A DNA stretch of 64,000 nucleotides from Bacteroides sp. (GCA_014801815.1 JAAVDM010000049.1:1-64000), one strand, 5' to 3'; counted from the stretch's first letter, positions 41,086 through 53,765 are shown. The notes: a model not told the origin generated them from the sequence alone. Made by a program: numbers and translations.

Positions 41086-41239
41086 AGGTCAGATATTGGT
41101 TACAGTGCAAAATTAATTGTTTTTTCGCCGAACTCACAAATTTATGAAACGAAAAGGTTAATTTTGCGTCTATATTCATGCCGGGAGGTCTCCTGACACT
41201 GTTTTCCGGAGCCTTTCCGAAGTGTCTTACTATTAAGAT

Positions 41240-43342
41240 ATGGAACATAACCTGCATCATCATTCATCTGTTTCCGACACCCTCCGGCAGGCTTGCAGGC
41301 GGGGTATTTCGTTATATTCGGCCACACTACTGCAACTTTTCATAGCCTTGTTTGCACTGTGGCTGACACGCGCCGGATTTTACCTCTACAATTCCGACCT
41401 TACGGGCGGTATGTCTTTCGGCCAGTTTATAAAAGTTTCTTTCTACGGCCTGCGTTTCGACCTTTCGGCGCTGGCTTACTTCAATACTCTGTTTGTACTG
41501 ATGCGCTTCTGGCCCTCGGCGCTGGCGTGGCGTCGCGGGTGGATAATAGCCGGCAACACCGTATATGCCGTCTGCAATTCGCTGATGCTGCTGCTCAGTA
41601 TAGGCGACATTCCTTTCTATCGCTTCACAGGTTCACGTCTGCGCTGGCATACCTTTCTCAATATGTGGAGCGATTCAAACATGTTCCATATCATTTTTGC
41701 TTATCTGCGTGACTACTGGTGGGCCTATCTGCTTGGGCTCCTTGCCATATTTGCCGTGATATGCACGGCATGGCTGATACGCATAAAACGTCCGGCACCG
41801 ATGTGGCACTCACACCGCTTCACTCTTGCCGCCCGCTGCGGCATACTTGCCGTTGCTGCCGTGCTGACATTCATAGCTATGCGCGGACGTGTAGGTGCCG
41901 GCCATCCGTTAGCGATAGGCGATGCCGTGTGGTATGTGTCATCACCGTCACAGATAAACGTGGTGCTAAACACCCCATTCTGCGTCCTCCGCTCCATGAG
42001 CCGTGATAACACGATAAAACCCATGACGTTCTTTAATGACAACGAACTGAAAGCCATCCACTCGTCAGTACACAGACCGCGCCCTGAAGTGCCCTTCTCA
42101 CGCAAGAACGTAGTGCTCATAGCCATCGAAAGCGGCGGCACTCTCTGGCTCGACTCACAGCGTGTGTTACCAATAAATGATGACAGACGCCATCTGATGC
42201 CCTTCCTTGACTCGCTGGCACGTCAGTCACTGACACTGCGCCACGCTTTCGCAACCGGCAAATCGTCTATCGAGGGTGTGACCGGTGTTTTTGCCGGCTT
42301 TCCGACTTTTGACAGCTTCCTCTATCTGTCCTCGCCTTACAATAACAATATAGTCGATTCGCCGGCGCGTCTGCTTCAGGAAGAAGGTTACACCACAAAA
42401 TTCTATTTCGGAGGCAATCACGGTTCCTACGGCATTGATCATCTCATGCACATAATGGGTTTTGAAACCGTCACTACCCGCGACACTTTCGGTGCCGACG
42501 CTGAGTATGACGGACAGTGGGGTGTGTATGACCATGAGGTGGCAGCCTACATGGCCCGTGATCTCTCTACACTGCCTCAGCCTTTCATGGCCGGTTGGTT
42601 CACTCTGAAACCTCACGGCCCTTGGACTGTGTCGGAACGCTGGAAAACCGAAGGTTATCTGTCACCCGCCGGTTCGCTGGAACGGTGTGTCGAATACGAA
42701 GACCGTGCGATAAAGGAGTTTTTCGATATAGCACGTACACAGCCCTGGTATGACAACACGCTGTTTGTCATAACGGCCGATCACGGCTGCCGTGACCTTC
42801 CCGGCAGTGACTTCGACGGCGATTACATGCAGCCCCATATCACGATGATGTTCTATACGCCTGACGGCTCACTGACACCGCGTCTTGTCGAAGAGACTGT
42901 AGCTTCTCAGTTTGACATTGCCCCTACTCTGCTGAGTATGCTCGGCTATCCCAAACCGTTTGTAGCCGTAGGTCGTGATATATGGCACGAAGCGCCCGCA
43001 TACGCCATCAATTTCATCAACGGTATGTTTCAGATCATCAGCACACGCTATATGGTACAGCTTGACTCCTCCATGAAGAGTGTTGCCGGACTATATGAAA
43101 TAGCTATTGACCCCACACTGCGCAACAATCTGCTCGGGCCGATAGCTTCCGAACAGAAAGGCACCGTAGATAAAGTTCCGGCATCAACCGCGTATGACGC
43201 CGATGAGGTCAACTATATGATAACATTTGCACGTGCCTTTATGCAGGACTACACACATCGTCTTACAGGCAACCGCATGAGCATAAGCACAGAAAACGAC
43301 ACTGTCACAAAATCAACACATAACAATGGACAAGAACGATAA
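41240..43342 (+). CDS. LTA-synthase-like sulfatase (alkaline phosphatase superfamily)
   Basis: N-terminal TM segments; [58 protein letters not shown]. Confidence 0.88.
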   Translation: MEHNLHHHSSVSDTLRQACRRGISLYSATLLQLFIALFALWLTRAGFYLYNSDLTGGMSFGQFIKVSFYGLRFDLSALAYFNTLFVLMRFWPSALAWRRGWIIAGNTVYAVCNSLMLLLSIGDIPFYRFTGSRLRWHTFLNMWSDSNMFHIIFAYLRDYWWAYLLGLLAIFAVICTAWLIRIKRPAPMWHSHRFTLAARCGILAVAAVLTFIAMRGRVGAGHPLAIGDAVWYVSSPSQINVVLNTPFCVLRSMSRDNTIKPMTFFNDNELKAIHSSVHRPRPEVPFSRKNVVLIAIESGGTLWLDSQRVLPINDDRRHLMPFLDSLARQSLTLRHAFATGKSSIEGVTGVFAGFPTFDSFLYLSSPYNNNIVDSPARLLQEEGYTTKFYFGGNHGSYGIDHLMHIMGFETVTTRDTFGADAEYDGQWGVYDHEVAAYMARDLSTLPQPFMAGWFTLKPHGPWTVSERWKTEGYLSPAGSLERCVEYEDRAIKEFFDIARTQPWYDNTLFVITADHGCRDLPGSDFDGDYMQPHITMMFYTPDGSLTPRLVEETVASQFDIAPTLLSMLGYPKPFVAVGRDIWHEAPAYAINFINGMFQIISTRYMVQLDSSMKSVAGLYEIAIDPTLRNNLLGPIASEQKGTVDKVPASTAYDADEVNYMITFARAFMQDYTHRLTGNRMSISTENDTVTKSTHNNGQER

Positions 43343-44297
43343 GATATATGTGGCCGGACACCGGGGCATGGTTGGTTCGGCCATAGTGCGCGAACTGCGG
43401 CGTCAGGGTTACGACAATATAATATACCGCACACATGACGAACTCGATCTCACGGACCAACAGGCGGTAAATGATTTCTTTGCTTCCGAGCGTCCCGACT
43501 ACGTGTTTCTTGCCGCTGCCAAAGTAGGCGGTATCATGGCCAATTCCGAGTCACCGGCCGATTTCATGTATCAGAACATGATGCTTGAGATGAATGTCAT
43601 CAACGCCGCATGGCGTAACGGTTGCCGCAAACTGGAGTTTCTGGGCTCGTCATGTATATATCCGCGCATGGCTCCACAGCCTATGACAGAGGACTGCCTG
43701 CTTACCTCAGCACTCGAACAGACCAATGAAGCCTACGCGTTGGCCAAGATAAGCGGACTCAAATATTGTGAATACCTGAACCGGCAGTACGGTACGGATT
43801 TTATCTCCGTCATGCCCACTAACCTTTATGGTCCCAATGACAATTATCACCCGCGCAACTCACACGTGCTCCCGGCGCTGATACGCCGTTTCCATGAGGC
43901 GCGTATGGCAGACGCACCTAAAGTGGTGTGCTGGGGCGACGGTTCGCCACTGCGCGAGTTTCTCTATGTCGACGACCTCGCCAACCTCTGTGTATTCCTT
44001 ATGAACCATTATTCGGGCAATCAGACCGTCAACGCCGGCACAGGCAAGGAAATCACTATACGTGAACTTGCTGAAACCGTAGCCCGGATAGTAGGATATA
44101 ATGGCAAAATCGTATGGGACACGTCAAAGCCTAACGGTACGCCCCGCAAACTGCTCGATGTAAGCAAAGCCACCGGCTTAGGCTGGACATATCGCACGGA
44201 GCTTAACGAAGGTATAAAGCTCGCATATACCGATTTCCTGAGTCATACCGAGGCAACTTCCACACACAGCAAAGACACAGGCGAGGTGGAGAAATGA
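43326..44297 (+). CDS. fcl: GDP-L-fucose synthase
   Basis: [64 protein letters not shown]. Confidence 0.95.
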   Translation: MDKNDKIYVAGHRGMVGSAIVRELRRQGYDNIIYRTHDELDLTDQQAVNDFFASERPDYVFLAAAKVGGIMANSESPADFMYQNMMLEMNVINAAWRNGCRKLEFLGSSCIYPRMAPQPMTEDCLLTSALEQTNEAYALAKISGLKYCEYLNRQYGTDFISVMPTNLYGPNDNYHPRNSHVLPALIRRFHEARMADAPKVVCWGDGSPLREFLYVDDLANLCVFLMNHYSGNQTVNAGTGKEITIRELAETVARIVGYNGKIVWDTSKPNGTPRKLLDVSKATGLGWTYRTELNEGIKLAYTDFLSHTEATSTHSKDTGEVEK

Positions 44298-46531
44298 CGC
44301 AGACTCCCGCCGGGTGCCCCGGCGATGTATTCCGTTATTCTGTTGCCGGCCAGAAGCCGTGTATGACCGATGTCTATACCACGACAGCACACAGCTGTAA
44401 CACAGACCGCCGCAGGCAGACGGACAGGCATCGTAACGAAACACCGGGGTGACTCCTTACTGCGTGCCGCAACACCCGTCAGTGCGCTGCGTTCCATACA
44501 GTACAGCACCACACGTCTGTCATCTAAAGCTATCATAAGACGGTTGTGACGTGCATCAAAACTTACCGCTGTTATTTCGCCGCTTAATACTCCTGACGGC
44601 AGAATACGACGCACTTTCGACCCTTCGGCCAACCACAGACTGCCGTAGCTCGCAAAAGCTACTGCTGTGTGGGTGGCCGTTATAGTACTACTGCTGTCAC
44701 AGCCCGTCAATGCAATAGGCTGTACCTGCCTCCAGCCGCCGCTGTCAGTAGGAGAGACAGCCCACACAGCCGAGTCAGTAAAGGCATACAGCGGGAAACG
44801 GCCTAACTCACCCGACGACATACTGCGCAGTGCCGGAGCAATACCCACAAGCTTTGTCGGAGCAGGAAAAGAGAGAATACGGGAAGCCGGGAAAAGACCT
44901 CCGCACGCTTCAAGAGCCGTCAGCATACTGCCGGGTAATTCATAAACAGACTCAGCGTTCTCAACCGGCTCCGACTCTCCTGCCAATCCGTTCTCCTTAT
45001 CTCTATCCGTACCTTTAAGAAGTCCGCACCAGTATGAGCCGGCCAAAGCCCTATGACGCCGCAGCTTCAGTGTGATTTTACTATTGCCGATACACACAGT
45101 CAGCCTACGCATATCAGGGTCCGGATAGAAAATCCATACAAGTCCGTCCACGACCTCACGGCCTGCCCTCCACAAGATTTCATTTTCGGCATCCGCCTCA
45201 CAACGGCGCTCTACTGGCACACCATTTTTACTGCCTGCTACCATCACACTCCCGGGAAAGGTGTCAGCTGCGCTGTTACGGTCATCATACTGTATCAGCG
45301 TGCGTATCGCTCCGGTGTGCGGCAACCTCAACTGTGGCGCCACCACACACGTCAGTCCGTTAACTCTTTCTACCTTTCCGCCGGTTACTTCTGTGCGCAG
45401 AGTATAATCAGGACTGAATGACTCCGCCTTATCGGCAGAAGGTATCTCACCACAGAAAACTTCTGTACGGTCACCGGAAAGACTGTCAAGAGGAACTTCA
45501 CCGGCTTTATAAAATCTGCTTACTCCGCAAAGCCACTCCCCAAAGTCTTCCCTATCCGGACGTGGGTAATAAAGACACGGTACTGTATCACCTGCACTCA
45601 TAAGTTGCTGCGGACGATTGAGGCTACCGTAATCAACCGACAGACCGGAATGTGTAAAAATATCCGCTGAGGTACGCAACACCGGTGCCCGAAGACCATA
45701 AGCCGTAGTCTGCCACGGAGCCTGCTCACTCACAAAAATATCAAGGTGTGTAGCAAGCTGCCGTGTTAACTCATCAGATGGTGCTTCCGCTATCCTCATA
45801 ACAAGGCGGCATGGAACGCTGATAATACTCAATACGAGGTGCAGACAGCCGTCAGACATCACGGCATTGTCTATACACAACAGAGGAGCGGCCGACACGG
45901 GCTGCATAAGTACCGGTGCCGATGCTAACGTATGGCTGCCGTCATTCATACGTAAAGCCGCTACAACCAAAAACGGCGAACAAAACGCACCGTTCCGTCT
46001 GCACACCTCTCTATACTCTTCCAATATCCTCTCACAACCTTCACGTAATTTTACCGCTGTCTCAGAAGTGACTGAAAGAACCGCTTCCGTACCACTACTT
46101 CCCGAAGCCATATTACTCACTTCCGAACTTGTCTGTATTCCAAAATAAGCAGACACCTGTGAAAGCTCATCTTCCGGCACCTCTACAGTAAGCTGCGTGG
46201 CTGGCAGATTAAGCGCCGTTGCCTGATAAGGCGCTACCGCCGTACGTATCAATGCCCATTCTACTGAGGGTAAAACGGGACGCAGCAAATCCACATCTCC
46301 ACTCATACCCTCAATGACAGCACCGTCATCATAACCGTTCCCTGTTTTCGGAGCGGTAATCACAGGGGCGTCTTCAACAATTCCCTCACTGTTAATCAGC
46401 ACACCTTCACTACACCGCACATCTATACGTGCCCTATCCGTTCCGGTATTCGGTCGCAGCGGGTCATATATCTCAGGTTTCAACAGCACTTTTCCACTAC
46501 CGTGTACAATCTCGATTTCATTCAGTTTCAT
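44243..46531 (-). CDS. large protein resembling phage structural/virion-associated proteins; no cognate phage genes nearby
   Basis: 762-aa intact ORF without signal peptide; [37 protein letters not shown] resembles remembered Bacteroidetes prophage structural proteins. Confidence 0.5.
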   Translation of the reverse strand: MKLNEIEIVHGSGKVLLKPEIYDPLRPNTGTDRARIDVRCSEGVLINSEGIVEDAPVITAPKTGNGYDDGAVIEGMSGDVDLLRPVLPSVEWALIRTAVAPYQATALNLPATQLTVEVPEDELSQVSAYFGIQTSSEVSNMASGSSGTEAVLSVTSETAVKLREGCERILEEYREVCRRNGAFCSPFLVVAALRMNDGSHTLASAPVLMQPVSAAPLLCIDNAVMSDGCLHLVLSIISVPCRLVMRIAEAPSDELTRQLATHLDIFVSEQAPWQTTAYGLRAPVLRTSADIFTHSGLSVDYGSLNRPQQLMSAGDTVPCLYYPRPDREDFGEWLCGVSRFYKAGEVPLDSLSGDRTEVFCGEIPSADKAESFSPDYTLRTEVTGGKVERVNGLTCVVAPQLRLPHTGAIRTLIQYDDRNSAADTFPGSVMVAGSKNGVPVERRCEADAENEILWRAGREVVDGLVWIFYPDPDMRRLTVCIGNSKITLKLRRHRALAGSYWCGLLKGTDRDKENGLAGESEPVENAESVYELPGSMLTALEACGGLFPASRILSFPAPTKLVGIAPALRSMSSGELGRFPLYAFTDSAVWAVSPTDSGGWRQVQPIALTGCDSSSTITATHTAVAFASYGSLWLAEGSKVRRILPSGVLSGEITAVSFDARHNRLMIALDDRRVVLYCMERSALTGVAARSKESPRCFVTMPVRLPAAVCVTAVCCRGIDIGHTRLLAGNRITEYIAGAPGGSLRHFSTSPVSLLCVEVASV

Positions 46532-46609
46532 AAAACTTTGTTCAAAAAGTTTGTCTGAGGCGAAATTACCGCCTTGTCACAGCTGTCTTTCGATTTAATA
46601 TCATTACAA

Positions 46610-46722
46610 TAAGTAGCTCTTAAAAATTAAACGAATACTGAAGTATTCTCCTTCGCTCCGCGTCCGAATCATCTCAAAAATAACTGCGTTTTATATGTTC
46701 ATTAATTTTTAAGAGCTACTTA
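46610..46722. repeat. MITE-like repeat copy B, internally deleted and inverted relative to copy A
   Basis: TAAGTAGCTCTTAAAAATTAA...TTAATTTTTAAGAGCTACTTA; interior is reverse complement of copy A left half. Confidence 0.8.
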
Positions 46723-46860
46723 TCCGTTTCAGGCCCTCTTCCGAAATGAATACATATTCCGACACAGCTTGTTAAAAAGGCATAAATATTATACATTACG
46801 GTTTAAATTTTTTAATTTTGTAAATTATTTAAATTTTGTCCTCACTCCAACTTATTTACT

Positions 46861-48612
46861 TTGATGTCTACCTACCATCATAGATTTATCTCAGAAACTT
46901 TTATAATATTTCTCCTTTTTCTTCTCTGTACCTTTTACGTTAATGCCGCAATAAGCAAACGGGGAGCTACACTGATACAGGAATGTGAAAATGCCATTTC
47001 CATGCGGCGCTACGACATTCTGGAGAAAAAGGCCGATGAATTATGTCGACTCGGACGCACACAAACCAACCGGGAAGAGGAGATAACAGGCGAAGCATTA
47101 CGTCTCCACGCTCTGATATGTGTACGTGATACCTCCGACTTCACACCGGGTATCGAAGCTCTTACAAAGGAAGCCCCGATGTTGAAAAACATCAATCCGC
47201 AGAGTTATACCATTGTCTGCCGTACACTCTCTTCTTATTACCAGCGTATTCTCAGCGACTACTCACAGGCACTGCATTATGCCTCCGAGAATCTGGAAAC
47301 AGCCCGGACTCTGGCAGACCGTAATATAGAAGCTACCGCACTGTCAGCCATCGCAAGCATTTATTTTCAGAAGCAGGACACTTCCGGGTGGTCGTATGCT
47401 CTACAGGCATACGACCTGTCGAAAGAGATAGGTGATCTCTCCACCCGCTATGTCACTGCATGTAATATGGCCAACTATCTCTTCAATAATCAGAAGTTCG
47501 AAGAAGCCATGAAGTATCTTGAAGAGGCTGAACAGTTTGCTATCCGTGCGAATCTTGAAAGTGAGAAAAGCTACCTCAACTCTTTTCGCGGCGATTTATA
47601 TTGCCGACTCGGAAAGCCCGCACAGGCGGAAAAATTCTATCTTCTGAGTTTAGAGGATTATCCCAACACATCAAACTATGATAAAATATACTCCCGGCTT
47701 TGCTATGCCATATTTTTAGTCGAACAGAAACGGTTGAACGATGCCATGAATATACTTGGCAATGTCAGCGACATGGCCCACAACTACAAGGTAACTATCT
47801 TTGAAAAAGAAATCTATGCTCTTATTTCACAGATATACGAAGAAAAAGGAGATTTTGCCCGAAGTCTGGAGTATTATAAGAAATACGCAAAGACAGCTCT
47901 TCATCTGTTCTCCGAACAGAAAGAGCGTGAATTTGCCATACTCGACCTGCGCAACAAGGTGAGCGAAGAGGAGCGGAAGAATGCGACCCAAAGCATCGAA
48001 ATCATGAAGCGCGGACGTACGATTTTAATTCTCTCGACAGCGGGTATTATATTTATTCTGATTCTTGTCGGCGGAGTTATCTATCATCGCCGTAAGGTAA
48101 CGGACTACAAACAGACTATCAGCCGTTATCTGGACAATATGCGTCAGGAACGCCATCTGCGTGAGCAGCTGGAACAGGCTAATACCGAACAGCGTGAAAG
48201 CCGTCAGACAAGCGGTCTGAATAACGGGAAATCACTTGAACTCTATCAACAGCTTGAAAGACTCATGAAAGAGGATCACCTCTATCGTGACAGTTCTCTC
48301 TCGCTGGATAAAACCGCCGGTATTCTCTCCACCAATCGTACCTATCTATCACAAGTGGTAAATGAGAAAGCCGGCAAATCATTCTCATCATACGTCAACG
48401 AGTACAGACTCAATGAAGCGGTCGAGCTGCTTTCCGACCCCGACAACAGCGAGCCGCTGAAAAATATCGGGTCAAAAGTAGGCTTTACATCACCCTCCAA
48501 CTTCTATACTCTCTTCCGACAGCGTGTGGGAGTATCTCCGTCAGTGTTCAGAGAAAATGTCAAAAAAATAGATACTGACATTCAGAATTATCAAAATGAT
48601 AATCAAAATTAA
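46861..48612 (+). CDS. TPR-TM-AraC type transcriptional regulator
   Basis: N-terminal TM/signal, TPR repeats, TM LILSTAGIIFILILVGGVIY, C-terminal AraC HTH VNEKAGKSFSSYVNEYRLNEAVELL. Confidence 0.88.
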   Translation: MMSTYHHRFISETFIIFLLFLLCTFYVNAAISKRGATLIQECENAISMRRYDILEKKADELCRLGRTQTNREEEITGEALRLHALICVRDTSDFTPGIEALTKEAPMLKNINPQSYTIVCRTLSSYYQRILSDYSQALHYASENLETARTLADRNIEATALSAIASIYFQKQDTSGWSYALQAYDLSKEIGDLSTRYVTACNMANYLFNNQKFEEAMKYLEEAEQFAIRANLESEKSYLNSFRGDLYCRLGKPAQAEKFYLLSLEDYPNTSNYDKIYSRLCYAIFLVEQKRLNDAMNILGNVSDMAHNYKVTIFEKEIYALISQIYEEKGDFARSLEYYKKYAKTALHLFSEQKEREFAILDLRNKVSEEERKNATQSIEIMKRGRTILILSTAGIIFILILVGGVIYHRRKVTDYKQTISRYLDNMRQERHLREQLEQANTEQRESRQTSGLNNGKSLELYQQLERLMKEDHLYRDSSLSLDKTAGILSTNRTYLSQVVNEKAGKSFSSYVNEYRLNEAVELLSDPDNSEPLKNIGSKVGFTSPSNFYTLFRQRVGVSPSVFRENVKKIDTDIQNYQNDNQN

Positions 48613-48720
48613 CAATTTACGATTTAAACGGTCCATTATTTGATATATTTCATTTTTAACTCTTAAATTTGGGACATCAAAAAACGGACTTCAGTCCATA
48701 ACTTCAACACTAAACCTAAT

Positions 48721-51700
48721 ATGAGAAAATCTACTTTTTTTCTCGCCGGAGTCATTGGTCTTTCAGCATGGGCAGTTCCTACAGAACCCGATGTGATTGA
48801 ACTACCGGCCAACTTCGATGCATGGAACTTGAATTTCAAGCTTCCTCTCCAGAAACTTCCCGCCTCCGAGGCGCCCGCCGTAACTAAGGCACGTCCCGTA
48901 CGTCCCATACATATGCGTAATATACGTAAAGAGGAGTCGGCAGCAAAGGAGTATTTCGTAGCAGCTCAGACGTACCATAAAGATTACGTATTCCGTTATG
49001 AAGGCGGTGCTATCACCACTTATAATATCGACATCCGTGTTGACGGAGACAAGGTTACTATAAGCCGTCTTTTTAATCTGGAAGCTCAGTCCACCGACTG
49101 GTCCGTAGGAGTAGATTACGACATTATAGGCACCTATGATGCCACTTCCAATACCATCACCATTCCGACATCGTCAAATTTCGAGGATGCCACAATAGCC
49201 GGTACAGTCGGCACTTCATTTACTGAAGTACTTGCTGCAGGCACTGTAACCGAGGACGGCAAACTTGCTCCTCAGGATCAGCTTGTATTCCAGGTTATAG
49301 GTGATTTTGAAGCTATTACCACAGACACTTCATTCGGTATAATGAACTATACCAATGATGGCGGTATGGTATATGGCACACAGACTCTGTACAGAGGCTT
49401 TTACGCAGCCCTTCCTTCCGACGAGCCTAAACTGATAGCCTTCAATGATAGCTATACACTTACCGATTCTTTCGTAAATCAGGGCACCACAAGTCAGTTC
49501 TCTGTAGTCAATGTCAGTGATACCGAGGTAGATTTCGCTATCGAATGTGATTCCGATGACGACGCTTTTTCAGCTGACCCTGAAGTCGGCACAATTCCCG
49601 CACGTCAGATTCAGGAAATAAACGTTAATTTCCTGCCCAAAACGACAGGCGACTTCGAGGGTATGGTTTCGCTCGAATATGACGGTAACACCACTACACC
49701 CGAACCTATCATTGTCTTCTATACTGCCACTGCAATACCCACTCCTGACTATTCAGCTGCTGTAAAGAACGGAGACTTCACTTTCACAACCAATATTGAA
49801 TATCCGTTTGAAATTACTACTATCGCTGACGGCACACAAGTAGCGCGTTCTACAACCAACGGCCGTGCCGGAACTTCCAAACTCAACATTGAATTTGAAG
49901 TTCCCGATGGTCAGTTAGGTGTATTTGCATGGAAAGGACAAAGCAATAATACAGGTTACTGGTACCAGAATGCCGGTGGTTACTTCATTGACGACGCCGA
50001 TGCAGCAGCTCAGAGCTTTAACGGTCTTGAAGATGATATTACCGGAACTTTGGAATTTGCCCCCGGCAAACACTCTGTACGTTTCCAGTATGAAGGTCTT
50101 GCTTATACAGGTGATGAGAAGAACGGTCTTTATGTGTACGACCTTGACCTTGTCTGCACTCCGGCTGAAGCCGATGCAGCAGTGCTTGAAACTCCTGATC
50201 TTAACCTCGGCAACTTCATGATTAAAGATGAGAACGGAATCGAAGGTCAGGGTGCGCTCGTTATCCGCAGCAAGGGTCTGAATCCTCTTAAGGTCACTAA
50301 CGTAACTTCTTCTTCCGAAGAGTTTATAGTTACGTGTCCTTCTTCACAGGCAGGACTTCTGGAAACAATCGAAATCCCCGTTATGCTTCGTGCCAATGAG
50401 GCCGGACAATACGAGGCTGAGATTACTATCGAGACAACAGGCGGCAATCTCACTGCCGTTGTGAAAGGTCTCGTACGCCGCATGGCAGACTTCTCAAGTG
50501 TGGTCACTTTAGGCTCCGAGTATGTCACCGCTTTCAGTACCGATGAGTCTTATCCTTTCGAGGTTGAAAACGGTGTGGCATATAATGCCAACTCCGGCGA
50601 AGCTGACGATATTGCTACAGAGTCATGGTTCCAGATTGACTTCACTATTCCCGAAGGTAAAGCCGGATATATAAGCTGGGACGGCGTTCTTAACGGTTCA
50701 TGTCCCGACCCGGAAAACGCTTATTGGATAGGTGACATGGGATATATAGCAATGACTCATCCTATGACTTCGGGTACAATTAACATATACCCCAACGAGA
50801 GTGATGCCAGCTCGAACTATATTGAAAACGATAGCTTCTGGAATTCTTATCTGATAAGTATACCCGGCAATCACTCCTTCCGTTTCCGCTATGACAAGAA
50901 CGGTGATGGTATCATTTCCGAGAAAGACCGCATGGAAATCTCCAATTTCCGTATCCGTGTGGAAGACTTCAAAGAACACGATGTCGAGGCACTTACCAAT
51001 GAGGTCATCTTCGAGCGTCCTATTTATGTAGGTGACAACCGTTACCTTACTGCCACAGTGACACTCAAAAATACAGGCAGTGCACCTCTTGAAGTACTTG
51101 ACTGCGTTTCAAGCCATCCTTTCTATGGAGTTGTACCTACAGGCCAGATACAGTTTAATCAAACTACACAGGTAGGTGTATGGTTCTATCCTTCAGAGGA
51201 GGGTGAATTTGATGGTACTATCACTTTCAAGACCACAGGCGGTGATGTAGACATTTATTGCTACGGTTCGACAAAAGAAGCTGAAGGTATACTTCTTATC
51301 GGCGACGTTGAGAATCAGGGAAGCGATTGGTCTTTCTATGATGCTGATATGGACGGAGATTGTTGGAATCTCGGTTACAATCTATGGGGTCTGAATCCGG
51401 AATGGGTGCATGATGGAGATGACTGCTTCGGTTCAACTTCCTATTCTTTCTATCAGGGTGCTATAGAGCCCGACAACTGGCTTATCTCGCCTGTTGTAAC
51501 TGTTCCTGATGACGGTGCTATGCTACGCTGGTATGCGGCTTCTCACCACCATGAGCGTTATGCTGAACACTACAGTGTCTACGTAGCTACACCTGAAGAG
51601 ATTCAAGACCCGGCTAATCTCAATAATCTCCAGCCTGTATTCTCGGAAACCCTTGAGGAAGAATCTGCTGACGAATGGGTTGAGCGCGTGATTGATCTTG

Positions 51701-51975
51701 CCGATTACGCAAATCAGGATATTATGGTGCTCTTCCGTCATCACGACTGCAACGGTCAGTACGTACTCAAAGTTGATGATATTTTCATCTACGATATGCA
51801 AAAGTGGAATAACGGCTCAGGTGTAGACGCCGTAGCCGGCACACCCGAAGCTGTATCGACAGAGATATATGACATCAACGGTCTCCGTGTAAGAGGTCTT
51901 GTGAAAGGTGTCAATATCGTACGCACCACTTATAGCGACGGTTCAGTAAAAACGTCTAAAATCATTATGAAATAA
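48721..51975 (+). CDS. T9SS-type secreted ASH/choice-of-anchor repeat protein
   Basis: Signal peptide; repeated beta-sandwich modules; C-terminal EIYDINGLRVRGLVKGVNIVRTTYSDGSVKTSKIIMK. Confidence 0.82.
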   Translation: MRKSTFFLAGVIGLSAWAVPTEPDVIELPANFDAWNLNFKLPLQKLPASEAPAVTKARPVRPIHMRNIRKEESAAKEYFVAAQTYHKDYVFRYEGGAITTYNIDIRVDGDKVTISRLFNLEAQSTDWSVGVDYDIIGTYDATSNTITIPTSSNFEDATIAGTVGTSFTEVLAAGTVTEDGKLAPQDQLVFQVIGDFEAITTDTSFGIMNYTNDGGMVYGTQTLYRGFYAALPSDEPKLIAFNDSYTLTDSFVNQGTTSQFSVVNVSDTEVDFAIECDSDDDAFSADPEVGTIPARQIQEINVNFLPKTTGDFEGMVSLEYDGNTTTPEPIIVFYTATAIPTPDYSAAVKNGDFTFTTNIEYPFEITTIADGTQVARSTTNGRAGTSKLNIEFEVPDGQLGVFAWKGQSNNTGYWYQNAGGYFIDDADAAAQSFNGLEDDITGTLEFAPGKHSVRFQYEGLAYTGDEKNGLYVYDLDLVCTPAEADAAVLETPDLNLGNFMIKDENGIEGQGALVIRSKGLNPLKVTNVTSSSEEFIVTCPSSQAGLLETIEIPVMLRANEAGQYEAEITIETTGGNLTAVVKGLVRRMADFSSVVTLGSEYVTAFSTDESYPFEVENGVAYNANSGEADDIATESWFQIDFTIPEGKAGYISWDGVLNGSCPDPENAYWIGDMGYIAMTHPMTSGTINIYPNESDASSNYIENDSFWNSYLISIPGNHSFRFRYDKNGDGIISEKDRMEISNFRIRVEDFKEHDVEALTNEVIFERPIYVGDNRYLTATVTLKNTGSAPLEVLDCVSSHPFYGVVPTGQIQFNQTTQVGVWFYPSEEGEFDGTITFKTTGGDVDIYCYGSTKEAEGILLIGDVENQGSDWSFYDADMDGDCWNLGYNLWGLNPEWVHDGDDCFGSTSYSFYQGAIEPDNWLISPVVTVPDDGAMLRWYAASHHHERYAEHYSVYVATPEEIQDPANLNNLQPVFSETLEEESADEWVERVIDLADYANQDIMVLFRHHDCNGQYVLKVDDIFIYDMQKWNNGSGVDAVAGTPEAVSTEIYDINGLRVRGLVKGVNIVRTTYSDGSVKTSKIIMK

Positions 51976-51977
51976 TA

Positions 51978-53765
51978 ATGAAAAAATTCATTATGACTGT
52001 CTTGGCATGTCTCGGTCTGTATGGGGCCGGACATGCCCAGATATCCGATGTGAATCTCGGATATTGTGCTGAGCAGCTTCCCACCGAGAGTGTAAGATAC
52101 AGCGAGGGTCAGGCATGGGTATCCGGTGCCATCTATATCCCCGCCTCTACTCTCAATACTTACGGAGGCAACCAGATAAACGGTATCAGAGCCGGATTGT
52201 ATTCCCGCCTCAATGTCGAGGAACTGACTGTCTGGCTGCGTAACGACCTCGATGGTGAGAATCTTGCGGAGGAAACCATAACCTCCGACTCTGATCCGAA
52301 AATTGTAAAAGGCTGGAATGAATTGAAATTCGCCTCTCCGTGGGATATTCCGGCCGACAACGAGAACGGTTTGTACATCGGGTATTCTTTCTTCCAGAAG
52401 AAGACCTCACAAGGTCTCGGCATACTTTCTGTACCGGCACAGAATGCTTTCTTTCTCAAATTCGGCGATGAGCCTTGGGAGAATCACTCTGAAGAAGGAA
52501 CGCTTTGTGTTGAAGCACTCATAAGCGGTGACAAGCTGCCGAAAGTGAATCTTGCGTTTCTCAATCTTGTCACCCCCGATATCTACATCATAGACAACGG
52601 CACAATGCAGATAGGCGGTACGGTACAGAATCTCGCCACCTACACTGTAACCGGCTTCGATGTGAATGCCTTTGTTGATGGTGAGAAAACCGGTACAGCT
52701 CACGTTGACTGCAATGTTTCTTACGGACAGTCAGGTGAGTTCTCGGTTGAGTTACCTCTGGGTATATCGTCAATGGGTGACGGACACGGTTCTGTCACAG
52801 TTACTCTCGACAATATCAATGAAGGTCTCGACGAGGACATGAGTGACAACACTCTGACAGCAGACTTCCTCATTGTACAGCATGATTTCAAGCATCGTGT
52901 CATTGTCGAGGAATTCACCACCGAACAGTGTCCCAACTGTCCCCGTGTAGGCAACTATATACATGATGCACTGGAGAAAGAGGAATTCAAAGAGGATATT
53001 CTCGTGATATGTCACCACTCCGGTTTCTACACCGACTGGCTTACTGCTTCTTTCGATGGCACCTATCTGTGGCTCTTCAACAATGGCGGAAGCACCTACG
53101 CGCCGGCTATAGCTGTTGACCGTGATGTACATGAGGATAATACTGCTGTGTGGTGTCCTTCCTCATCTTCCGAAATGGAGAACGCATGGCGTAAAGCCCT
53201 TAACCAACCGGCTTTCGTATCGCTCAATATCACCGGCGAGATTGACCCCGAGAATGCAGACCATCTTACTGTCAAAATTAACGGTGCTAAGTCACTCGAA
53301 CAGCTCTGCAATAACCCGACCATTACTGTCTATATCGTCGAGGATAACATCACAGCCAGAAATCAGGCCGGTGCTTCAGGCGAATATATCCATAATCATG
53401 TCAACCGTGCCGTCAATTCCACATGGGGTGACCCACTCGAATTCGATGGTGACGAATATGAGTATAGCTGTGAGTTCAATCTTTCCCAGCTTTGGGTACG
53501 CGAGAATCTGCAGATTGTAGCCTTCATAGGTAATTACAATTCTCAGAATGCCGCTGACTGTCCCATTCTGAATGCTTCCAACCTTCTCTTCTCAGAAATA
53601 GAGAATTCGGATCCATCAGGAATAGACTCCATAACACCCGAAGACAGCTCTGACAGCAAGATCTATTCTGTTTCTGGTATCCTTATGAACGGACAAGACC
53701 TCACACCCGGTCTCTATATCCGTAAGACAGGTAACAAGACAGAAAAGATAATAATAAAAAATTAA
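51978..53765 (+). CDS. Omp28-family, T9SS-type secreted thioredoxin-like protein
   Basis: VIVEEFTTEQCPNCPRVGNYIHDALE; C-terminal ...GLYIRKTGNKTEKIIIKN. Confidence 0.85.
   Translation: MKKFIMTVLACLGLYGAGHAQISDVNLGYCAEQLPTESVRYSEGQAWVSGAIYIPASTLNTYGGNQINGIRAGLYSRLNVEELTVWLRNDLDGENLAEETITSDSDPKIVKGWNELKFASPWDIPADNENGLYIGYSFFQKKTSQGLGILSVPAQNAFFLKFGDEPWENHSEEGTLCVEALISGDKLPKVNLAFLNLVTPDIYIIDNGTMQIGGTVQNLATYTVTGFDVNAFVDGEKTGTAHVDCNVSYGQSGEFSVELPLGISSMGDGHGSVTVTLDNINEGLDEDMSDNTLTADFLIVQHDFKHRVIVEEFTTEQCPNCPRVGNYIHDALEKEEFKEDILVICHHSGFYTDWLTASFDGTYLWLFNNGGSTYAPAIAVDRDVHEDNTAVWCPSSSSEMENAWRKALNQPAFVSLNITGEIDPENADHLTVKINGAKSLEQLCNNPTITVYIVEDNITARNQAGASGEYIHNHVNRAVNSTWGDPLEFDGDEYEYSCEFNLSQLWVRENLQIVAFIGNYNSQNAADCPILNASNLLFSEIENSDPSGIDSITPEDSSDSKIYSVSGILMNGQDLTPGLYIRKTGNKTEKIIIKN

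Noticed and set aside
43326-43342. 17-bp overlap of the LTA-synthase-like gene and fcl
   Set aside because: Ordinary same-strand overlap in an operon.
51975-51978. Possible fusion of the two T9SS genes
   Set aside because: Each has its own signal peptide and C-terminal sorting region; simple tight spacing (TAA then ATG).
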